A stretch of 6,635 nucleotides of DNA. Origin: Akkermansiaceae bacterium UBA5688 (GTDB lineage Bacteria; Verrucomicrobiota; Verrucomicrobiia; Verrucomicrobiales; Akkermansiaceae). Made by a program: the position numbers and the translations under genes. The stretch covers positions 1-6,635 of the forward strand of contig DIHU01000148.1 in assembly GCA_002420315.1 (NCBI GenBank), given 5' to 3'. The notes beneath the pieces were generated by a model. The model worked only from the letters and a program-made list of their open reading frames with translations. It did not search any database and was not told the DNA's origin. This document shows, piece after piece, positions 1 to 5,323 of the stretch (its first letter is position 1; each line of letters begins with the position of its first letter).

Positions 1-525
1 GCGACCCTTTTTAACAAGGGGCTAGAGATGATTGAAGCTCGCTGGCTTTTTAATATTCCAATGTCCAAAGTCGAGGTGGTGGTACATCCACAAAGTATCG
101 TTCACTCTATGGTCGAATTTATCGACGGGAGTGTTTTGGCCCAACTGAGCACAACGGATATGTGCTTTCCGATCCAATATGCCGTGGTTTGGCCCGAGCG
201 TCTGAGCAACGAATTGAAGCCTTTGGATTTTCCAGCTCTTGCCAAGCTTGAGTTTGAAGCGCCTCGCGAGAGCGATTTCCCCGCGCTCAACTTAGCTCGC
301 GAAGCAGGAGAGAGAGGTGGAACTCTACCTGCGGTTTTGAATGCTGCCAACGAAGTTGCTAACGAAGCTTTTCGGCAGCGTGCCCTAAGTTTTCCTGGAA
401 TTTGGCAGGTGGTGGAAGAAACGATGAATCAAGTTGAACACATTGATTCGCAGGAATTAGGTGTCGTGGTCAACGCAGACCTCGAGGCCCGGAAGGTAGC
501 CCGTGAAATTACCAAGCGCGTATGA
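1..525 (+). CDS. dxr: 1-deoxy-D-xylulose 5-phosphate reductoisomerase, C-terminal part (5' end outside window)
   Basis: Dxr (IspC) rearranges and reduces 1-deoxy-D-xylulose 5-phosphate to 2-C-methyl-D-erythritol 4-phosphate with NADPH and a divalent metal; it is the first committed step of the cytosolic MEP isoprenoid pathway. The frame is open from base 1, so the ATG at 28 is internal. Visible are NKGLE (bases 13-27), whose Asn, Lys and Glu match the substrate and metal ligands N227, K228 and E231 of the E. coli enzyme, then IEARWLF, HPQSIVHSMV, DGSVLAQL, the KPLDF segment and the LNAANEVA motif of the C-terminal helical domain. The 174 residues present match the family's C-terminal half, so roughly 220 residues lie upstream of the window. 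The gene ends in TGA at 523-525, inside the end of convergent pyrD. In many bacteria rseP follows dxr; here it does not. No defect is visible. Confidence 0.97.
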   Translation, partial: ATLFNKGLEMIEARWLFNIPMSKVEVVVHPQSIVHSMVEFIDGSVLAQLSTTDMCFPIQYAVVWPERLSNELKPLDFPALAKLEFEAPRESDFPALNLAREAGERGGTLPAVLNAANEVANEAFRQRALSFPGIWQVVEETMNQVEHIDSQELGVVVNADLEARKVAREITKRV

Positions 526-1531
526 TGTCGTGAATCAAGGAAGGGCCTTTGTAAACGAATCCAGTATAGATTTGCACAAGTGACGCTCCAGCCGCCTTTT
601 TGGCAAGGGCGTCTTCTGCTGAAAAGATTCCGCCGGCTCCTATGATTGGGACATTCTCGCCAAGTCCAGCATTGAAACGAGCAATGACTTCCGTTGCATG
701 ACTAGTCAATGGAGCTCCAGAAAGTCCGCCAGCCTCCTTGGCATTTGGGTGATTTTTGACAGCCGCGCGATCTAGGGTCGTGTTGGTAGCGATGAGGAAA
801 TCGAGCCCGCCATCGCGGAAAACTTTCGAGAGTCCATCAATTTGTTTTTCATCGAGATCCGGTGCGACTTTAAGCGCGAAGGGCACGTAACGTCCGGTTT
901 TTTTATGAAGACTCTCCTGTAGTTTTTTGAGTGTCTCGAGGAGTTTGCCTGCGGCCTCCTCTGACTGAAGGTCACGCAGACCAGGAGTGTTGGGTGAAGA
1001 AAAGTTAGCTGTAATGTAGTCTGACCAAGGATAGGCTTTTTCGAAGGCAATGGCGTAATCCTCGTTTGCATTTTCGTTAGAAGTGACTTTATTTTTTCCA
1101 ATATTGATTCCTACAATTCCATTGAATGAGGAAGCGGATCGGGTGTTAGCTAGGCCTTGGTCGATTCCGGGGTTATTGAAGCCCATGCGGTTAATGAGGG
1201 CCTTATGTTGAGGTAGTCGGAATAGTCTAGGTAATTCATTTCCATTTTGAGGCTTTGGGGTGAGAGTGCCAACTTCAATATGGCCAAAGCCAAGAAGACC
1301 AAGGGCATCAATTGTGTTAGCTTCTTTATCCAGACCAGCTGCGAGACCAACCGGATTTGGGAACGTTAGGCCAGCAAAAGAAATAGGTTTCGATTCAGGC
1401 TCGGTGGTCAAGGCCTTCAAAATACCCAGGTTTTCACTAGCGCGAAGCCCCGCCATCGAAAAGTGATGGGCGCGCTCAGCATCAAGACGGAAGAGGATGG
1501 CGCGTGCGGCAGGGTAGAGGAGATTGAGCAC
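509..1531 (-). CDS. pyrD: dihydroorotate dehydrogenase (quinone), class 2
   Basis: PyrD oxidises dihydroorotate to orotate in pyrimidine synthesis, using FMN and passing electrons to membrane quinone. The 340 residues match the class 2 family along their full length. An N-terminal helical segment (about 1-40, YPAARAILFRLDAERAHHF) is the quinone/membrane-binding extension that class 1 enzymes lack. The FMN barrel follows: GLAAGLDKE (62-70), EVGTLTPKPQ (86-95), INRMGFNN (113-120), GINIGKNK (141-148), NFSSPNTPGLRDLQ (176-189), ATNTTLDR (248-255), GGLSGAPL (268-275), IIGAGGI (296-302) and a final phosphate-binding QIYTGFVYKGP. The catalytic base should be Ser179 in NFSSPN, equivalent to E. coli S175; class 1 enzymes use Cys. 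Translation starts at GTG: an in-frame TAA lies ten codons upstream (1559-1561) with no ATG between. No Shine-Dalgarno sequence is evident. The last 17 bp overlap convergent dxr. The DUF2256-DUF3253 gene lies 81 bp upstream on the same strand and could be co-transcribed. Confidence 0.97.
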   Translation of the reverse strand: MLNLLYPAARAILFRLDAERAHHFSMAGLRASENLGILKALTTEPESKPISFAGLTFPNPVGLAAGLDKEANTIDALGLLGFGHIEVGTLTPKPQNGNELPRLFRLPQHKALINRMGFNNPGIDQGLANTRSASSFNGIVGINIGKNKVTSNENANEDYAIAFEKAYPWSDYITANFSSPNTPGLRDLQSEEAAGKLLETLKKLQESLHKKTGRYVPFALKVAPDLDEKQIDGLSKVFRDGGLDFLIATNTTLDRAAVKNHPNAKEAGGLSGAPLTSHATEVIARFNAGLGENVPIIGAGGIFSAEDALAKKAAGASLVQIYTGFVYKGPSLIHDIIRAW

Positions 1532-1593
1532 AGGGAATTTGTGCCGGAGATCGATGAGTTAGGCAAGTTTTGCAATCCTTTGAATTATGGATG

Positions 1594-1609
1594 GCGAGTC
1601 AAAGCTCGC
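1594..1609 (-). terminator. weak stem-loop downstream of the DUF2256-DUF3253 gene
   Basis: A 5-bp GC-rich stem (GCGAG paired with CTCGC, six-base loop) begins 4 bp past the TAG stop of the DUF2256-DUF3253 gene, inside the 81-bp gap before pyrD. No T-run follows on the minus strand, so if it acts at all it is more likely an mRNA-end or attenuating hairpin than a full intrinsic terminator. Confidence 0.2.
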
Positions 1610-1612
1610 GTT

Positions 1613-1981
1613 CTAGCGTAATCGTTTCCGTATCCGAATAGGGCCTTTGAAGGCTGAAGGATCGATGATTACTCCCTTTTGGAGGATTTCAATTTTCCCG
1701 TCCGCATGCAGGCGCCGGGCAGTTTGACGTGTTCGCTCCATATGTTTGCGCCAATCTTTTTTGAAAACCACCCGTGTGGCCTCGCTGGGACAAATGGTGG
1801 TTTTTTTCGCCCGGTGGCTGAGGATTTCGAGAATTGCCTTTTCAAGCTTTTCATCGATTTTGTTAGGACTAGCTCCGCGGCATCGAAGAGAACAGTAGCG
1901 GATCTCATGCCAGCAATTCTGCCACTTTTTACGCCATTCGATCGTTCGTCCGCAGGTTTGGCATATTTTATTAGGAATCAT
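1613..1981 (-). CDS. DUF2256-DUF3253 fusion protein (small zinc-ribbon-like protein of unknown function)
   Basis: The 122-residue protein joins two short uncharacterised domains. Residues 4-35 match DUF2256: KICQTCGR, then EWRKKWQNCWHEIRYCSLRCR, with CxxC (C7, C10) and CxxxC (C30, C34) that could bind one zinc ion. Residues about 42-119 match DUF3253: a helical part with EKAILEIL, then TICPSEATR (62-70), a KDWRKHMERTRQTARRL helix (75-91), DGKIEILQKG (94-103) and a terminal DPSAFKGPIRIR (107-118). The DUF3253 pattern resembles a small winged-helix fold, which is inference. Both domains are more often seen as separate proteins. The ATG start is preferred because the family normally begins just before KxCxxC. 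The divergent neighbour is TIGR03643/DUF2805, a family that recurs near DUF2256 genes and photolyase/cryptochrome genes in other genomes (recalled, not checked). No photolyase gene is in this window. Function is unknown; nucleic-acid binding is plausible from the Cys pairs and high Arg/Lys content. Confidence 0.88.
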   Translation of the reverse strand: MIPNKICQTCGRTIEWRKKWQNCWHEIRYCSLRCRGASPNKIDEKLEKAILEILSHRAKKTTICPSEATRVVFKKDWRKHMERTRQTARRLHADGKIEILQKGVIIDPSAFKGPIRIRKRLR

Positions 1982-2021
1982 CGCGACTTGCGTTTTTGGG
2001 GAAGGGGTTGATCCATGAAAG

Positions 2022-2285
2022 ATGAACGATCAATTCAAGAATCAAGTGATCCGAATGGCATGGGAGGATCGGACGACATTTGATGAGATTTACAAAAAAA
2101 CCGGTTTAGTTGAGGCTGAGGTCATAAAGGTGATGAGGAGGAGTCTCAAGGAGGGCAGCTTTAGGATGTGGCGTAAGCGGGTGAGTGGTCGAACCACAAA
2201 GCATGCTGGCAAGTTTCGTGAAACCCGTCTCCAGATGAAGAGAGTTTCAAGTCGAGATCTTGCTAATCAGCAGGAAATTGAGTGA
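2022..2285 (+). CDS. TIGR03643 / DUF2805 family small basic protein
   Basis: The protein has 87 residues. Residues 5-61 match TIGR03643/DUF2805: an opening helix ending in MAWEDRTTFDEI (12-23), GLVEAEVIKVMRRSLK (28-43), and the diagnostic SFRMWRKRVSGRTTKH (46-61). The helix-turn-helix-like spacing and strong positive charge suggest nucleic-acid binding, but the family has no established function. Residues 62-87 form a basic tail not typical of the family. The start is ATG at 2022. Another ATG at 2015 is out of frame and gives a 22-codon frame, while the purine run GGGGAAGGGG (1999-2008) is better spaced for that earlier ATG. The gene is divergent from the DUF2256-DUF3253 gene with 40 bp between start codons, so the two promoters must overlap or lie inside the neighbouring frames. 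Its last 23 bp overlap the 3' end of the convergent ADP-ribosylglycohydrolase-like gene. Confidence 0.87.
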   Translation: MNDQFKNQVIRMAWEDRTTFDEIYKKTGLVEAEVIKVMRRSLKEGSFRMWRKRVSGRTTKHAGKFRETRLQMKRVSSRDLANQQEIE

Positions 2286-3216
2286 GATCGAATTTCCCGG
2301 TCAACCTTTTGGCTTCCGCAGCTACCAGCGAGCCAACAACCGCACCTCGGTGGCAGCTGTCACCCCCAACTTTTGCATTAGCGATGATGGCCGCGGCGAA
2401 GTCCTCGTGGTATTTCCAAGCAAGGTAGAGTGAAGCGGGGAAAGACTGGTCTATGTAACAAGCGGGACTTAATCGTTGTCCTATTACGACACGATCATCT
2501 TGTCTTTCCCATTTTGAAGCCTTTCTGGTAGAGAACCAATCTCCAGCCTGCGTCATGAGGGCTTCTCTTAGCGGAGTGCCATTGGCGATAAATTGAAGGA
2601 GACGAACGAGGCAATCAGCCGCCCGTAGCACATTGGAATTCCTGTGCGTGAGAGTGACATGTGTCTTGATGGTCTGGCGATGGTCGCCTGCTGGCAATGC
2701 TGCCAAAAGTGAAGGGACAGTGGCGAGACCGCCAATGTGTTCGTCAGAGATCCCACATTTTAGGATGTTTTTACCCTGGGCATAGCGAGTGAAAAAAGCT
2801 CTATGATACTCTTCGAGATAGGTGTCGTTATGCCAATTCGGAGTGAGCATAAGTTCGATGTATTTTTTTACCCAATTCGTAGAATCATAACTGCCCTTAA
2901 GTTCAATTTCATCATGAAGAGCTTGTGCAAGTTTGAAGTTAACTGTGTTTTCTCCTGCCTTCAGATTTTGATGATAGTGAATGCCGCGTTGTCCCCAGAA
3001 GCACGCCTGGTCATGTAGTATCTCGCCTTTCTTGTTAAGTGGGGTGTATTCGGATCGCCATAAAATACTGTCGGGGTGATGAGAGCATGGTGGCAGGTAG
3101 CGATCGAGTTCCGGATAGTCTCGATCCAATGCATCCCGATCGTAGTACCAATGAACCGGCATTGCGAAGGCATCAGCTATCAACGAACCATTATAAGCGG
3201 CTTGGTAGGTATTCAC
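2263..3216 (-). CDS. ADP-ribosylglycohydrolase / J1-crystallin-like family protein with altered metal-site motifs
   Basis: The protein has 317 residues with the order of motifs of the ADP-ribosylglycohydrolase (DraG/ARH) fold: an N-terminal GSLIADAFAMPVHWYYD (10-26), a helix after GENTVNFKLAQAL (88-100), EHIGGLATVPSLLAALP (159-175), LTHRNSNVLRAADCLVRLL (189-207), SFPASLYLAWKYHEDFAAAI (258-277) and VGGDSCHRGAVVGSLVAA (283-300). Classical members use two Mg ions held by a TDDT-type motif and GGDTDT to hydrolyse ADP-ribose from proteins or related substrates. Here these read GENT and GGDSCH, so several ligands are replaced. PVHWYYD near the start recalls the J1-crystallin/selenoprotein J branch (PLHWIYD). 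No signal peptide is seen, so it is probably cytosolic. The start is GTG; an in-frame TGA at 3223-3225 lies two codons upstream and the next ATG would cut into the first motif. No clear Shine-Dalgarno sequence is seen. Family membership is firm; activity and substrate are not. Confidence 0.85.
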   Translation of the reverse strand: MNTYQAAYNGSLIADAFAMPVHWYYDRDALDRDYPELDRYLPPCSHHPDSILWRSEYTPLNKKGEILHDQACFWGQRGIHYHQNLKAGENTVNFKLAQALHDEIELKGSYDSTNWVKKYIELMLTPNWHNDTYLEEYHRAFFTRYAQGKNILKCGISDEHIGGLATVPSLLAALPAGDHRQTIKTHVTLTHRNSNVLRAADCLVRLLQFIANGTPLREALMTQAGDWFSTRKASKWERQDDRVVIGQRLSPACYIDQSFPASLYLAWKYHEDFAAAIIANAKVGGDSCHRGAVVGSLVAAEAKRLTGKFDLTQFPAD

Positions 3217-3309
3217 GAAGAATCATCGTAGATTAACAAAATTTGTCGCTATATTTTTGCAAATTACTATCGCAGAAGTTTCTTCGGTTTTTTAAATTGA
3301 GTTAGATGA

Positions 3310-3750
3310 TTAACTAATGATCTCGGTCATTTCATTTGTACTGTCGACGAATTTAGAACCAGACATGCCAAGACGATTGGCAATTGTGATAAATAGGTTT
3401 GAGAGTGGGACATCTGATCCAAAGCGATGGTAGGCTCCATGTTTAAGCCCGAGTTTGTCACCACCCGCTAGGACTAAAGGGTAGTTGGTGTTGTTGTGAG
3501 TAGTACTATTGCTGCTCCCGTAAAGAACCATGGTTTGGTCGAGAAGAGTACCCTCATTTTCACGGGTGGTGCTCAGGCGGCGAAGGAAGTAGCTCAATTG
3601 CTCAGCACGAAAGCGGTCCCATTTTCCGAGTGCTTCGGCTCCATCGGGTTTGTTCCATCCATGGGCAAGGCTGTACTGGTTTTTCCAAAAACCGAGGAGA
3701 GATGGGAACTTGGTCGCAAATCCCCTTTTTGTTTTTTTTCGCCGTGGCAT
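3310..3750 (-). pseudogene. DUF1552 protein, C-terminal remnant
   Basis: The open frame encodes 146 residues. From about residue 25 it resembles the end of DUF1552 proteins, a family common in planctomycetes and verrucomicrobia: a weak version of the HxxSHH region (YSLAHGWNKPD), DRFRAEQLSYFLRRLSTT (45-62), GTLLDQTMVLYGSSNS (67-82), the TNYPLVLAGG segment (88-97), VPLSNLFITIANRLGM (114-129) and KFVDSTNEMTEI near the TAA stop. Full-length members are around 400-450 residues with a signal peptide, so roughly the first 300 residues are missing. The first dozen residues, from the ATG at 3750, are only the shifted-frame reading of the PSCyt1 fragment upstream, so this ATG is not a real ancestral start. 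The upstream fragment is in a different frame. This appears to be the tail of a deleted gene; I would not expect a functional product. The downstream ARH-like gene begins 93 bp further on the same strand. Confidence 0.8.
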
Positions 3751-3869
3751 TTGAAGCAGTGCTTTTTAAGGATAGGTCGGACTTGCTTTTCAAAGTGAAT
3801 TGCTTCCAAGGCCGGAGAAAGCATTATGAGCAGGAAGGGGGAAAGAAATTGGAAGATTGAAGATCTCAT
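3594..3869 (-). pseudogene. PSCyt1 (planctomycete-type cytochrome c) protein, N-terminal remnant
   Basis: The frame opens at ATG 3869 with a good secretion signal: MRSS, a hydrophobic core FQFLSPFLLIMLSPA, then cleavage probably after LEA (residue 23). IHFEKQVRPILKKHCFKCHGEKKQKGDLR (24-52) follows, the standard start of the PSCyt1 domain with a CxxCH haem c site (C38, C41, H42). Family resemblance stops at about residue 52 (near base 3714); the rest of the frame to TGA at 3594 is low-quality sequence whose other frame encodes the DUF1552 tail. Intact PSCyt1 proteins usually carry DUF1587/1592/1588/1585 or DUF1549/1553 domains and exceed 700 residues, so nearly the whole protein is gone. In related phyla a PSCyt1-DUF1592 gene commonly precedes a DUF1552 gene. 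The order seen here, head of one then tail of the other, fits a single large deletion across such a pair. Confidence 0.78.
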
Positions 3870-3965
3870 TAAAGATTAGCTTTTGAATACCAACTTTGCG
3901 ATCCTGCTCTTTCAGTCCGATTTCATGGTGGTTTTTAGGGCCGAGGCTGGGAATATTGGATAGAG

Positions 3966-5243
3966 ATGATAAACCGGGGATCGGTGCCTCGTATCTTGGC
4001 GATGTTGCAAAAATCGTTCTTATTCGGAGGTGTTGTTACCATTGGAATTGGGTTGATTGGGATTTGGGCTTTAAGCGATCGTGGTGATAAATCGGGAGCC
4101 GCTGAATTAGAGAATGGGGAGGATAAAACTCTTGCAGGAAGTTTAAATTACGGGGGGAAAGATCGTCGAACTGTAGATAGAGCTTTGGGGACGGGAGTGG
4201 GGAAAAGAAAGATGAGTAGAAATGAAATCATCGAAGTCGGAAAGAATTTGCGCTGGGAATTAAATCCATTGCGAAGAAGGGCAGCTTTGGGTCGGCTTCT
4301 TGAAGGAATGAACAAGGAAAATGCAATGTTGGTGAGAGACCAAGTTGTGCATTTTTCGCCCGAAAGTAATGAGTTTCAGGATTTTCATTTCGCTTGGGGG
4401 GCCATGTCAGGAGTCGAAGCGGTTGAAATCGGAGCAGACACGAAGGAGAAGGATATGGCAGCAACAATGATGGGGTGGGCAAGCTTAGATCCGGTGGGTG
4501 CGTTGTCATGGTATGATTCCTTAGAGGAAGATCGAAGGAATTGTAGTGATGTTACCTTTGGAATGCTAAAGGGATTGGCGAGTTCAGATCTGGCTTTTGC
4601 AACCGATTTTGCGGTAAGAAAGCTTGAGGCTGAGGACCAGCGTGCAGGGGAAATGTTGGGACTGGTCAAAGATAAGATGTTGGAGGTGGAGACTTTGCCG
4701 CGGGCGGCGGCATGGGCACTTGAATTGCCGGAAGGAAAAGTGAGGAACGATACATTAAGGGATGTGACAGGAGAATTTGTTAAACGAGAGCCAAAGGAAG
4801 CCGCCAATTGGGCGGCTGGTTTGGACGGTGAGGAAGGGGTAGAGATTAAAAAACTTGTAGCGGCAAAGTGGTCGCAGGAGGATCCCGCAGGTTGTTTGGA
4901 ATGGGCCCAGAGACTTCCGGATGGACCGGGGAAGAACGCTAGTATCGGAGAGGTGGTTTTAGAATGGACCGGGCAGGATCCAGATGCAGTTTACGAGTTT
5001 TTGAACGGTATGTCCGACACAAGTGAAAGGGATGCAGCAGTTGAAGCATTTTCATCTCGAATTTCAGGTGATGACCCACATTCTGCTATTGCTTGGGCTG
5101 ACGAGATTCAAGATAGCGAAGCCCGAAGGACCGCAACGATTCGTGCGGGTCGAGCATTGATGAGACAGAATGCTGAAGAGGGGCGTCAATGGCTACAACG
5201 AAGCGGACTTACGGAGGACGTGCGGAGGGAGATCGAAAAGTAG
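3966..5243 (+). CDS. hypothetical membrane-anchored protein with tandem W/DP/A helical repeats
   Basis: The protein has 425 residues and I do not recognise a named family. A short basic N-terminus (R4, R9, K16) precedes one hydrophobic segment at about 18-36 (FLFGGVVTIGIGLIGIWAL), suggesting a cytoplasmic N-terminus with the remainder in the periplasm. Residues 40-80 are polar and Gly/Lys-rich, probably a linker. From about 165 to the end there are roughly eight repeats of 32-35 residues with the pattern DP-x2-A-x2-W-A-x2-L, then a charged stretch, then a helix ending in W. The best copies are WASLDPVGALSWYDSL (171-186), EPKEAANWAAGL (275-286), WSQEDPAGCLEWAQRLP (302-318), WTGQDPDAVYEFLNGM (334-349) and SGDDPHSAIAWADEI (367-381). 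This implies an alpha-solenoid, TPR-like protein-binding scaffold (inference). Similar repeat proteins are frequent in verrucomicrobial genomes. Start: ATG 3966 has only a weak GGATAGAG upstream; ATG 4002 (Met13) is an alternative that keeps the membrane segment. No catalytic motif is visible. Confidence 0.82.
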   Translation: MINRGSVPRILAMLQKSFLFGGVVTIGIGLIGIWALSDRGDKSGAAELENGEDKTLAGSLNYGGKDRRTVDRALGTGVGKRKMSRNEIIEVGKNLRWELNPLRRRAALGRLLEGMNKENAMLVRDQVVHFSPESNEFQDFHFAWGAMSGVEAVEIGADTKEKDMAATMMGWASLDPVGALSWYDSLEEDRRNCSDVTFGMLKGLASSDLAFATDFAVRKLEAEDQRAGEMLGLVKDKMLEVETLPRAAAWALELPEGKVRNDTLRDVTGEFVKREPKEAANWAAGLDGEEGVEIKKLVAAKWSQEDPAGCLEWAQRLPDGPGKNASIGEVVLEWTGQDPDAVYEFLNGMSDTSERDAAVEAFSSRISGDDPHSAIAWADEIQDSEARRTATIRAGRALMRQNAEEGRQWLQRSGLTEDVRREIEK

Positions 5244-5323
5244 CTGCCTTAGATCGATCTACAGTGGGTTTTGGTATTGCGAACGATAAGATAAGTAAAG
5301 ATGTGCCAATTAGGGATCATTGA

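Noticed and set aside
3217..3309. Promoter or operator upstream of the ARH-like gene (TTGCAA on the minus strand; palindrome ACAAAATTTGT at 3236-3246)
   Set aside because: The region is AT-rich and no -35/-10 pair with proper spacing stands out; the 11-bp palindrome could be chance.
3720..3740. Run of eight A on the minus strand within the PSCyt1/DUF1552 remnant, possible programmed frameshift joining the two frames
   Set aside because: Family-like PSCyt1 sequence continues in the first frame past the A-run to about base 3714, so the frame change lies downstream of it. A slip would not restore the several hundred residues missing from both proteins.
3496..3860. Plus-strand frames at 3496-3798 and 3630-3860
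   Set aside because: They are antisense to the PSCyt1/DUF1552 fragments, which match known families, and show no motif of their own.
3870..3965. Open minus-strand reading through the gap upstream of the PSCyt1 start, possible extension of coding sequence
   Set aside because: It is in a different frame from the signal peptide and I recognise no family in it. It may be chance openness of a short stretch.
4385..4807. 140-residue minus-strand frame opposite the repeat protein
   Set aside because: Ser/Ala-rich shadow of the well-supported plus-strand gene, with no recognisable domain. The same applies to the frame at 4228-4509.
5250..5261. Perfect 12-bp palindrome TAGATCGATCTA between the repeat-protein gene and hemW, as a terminator
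   Set aside because: There is no loop or T-run. A self-complementary 12-mer in an 80-bp convergent gap is weak evidence for either a terminator or an operator.
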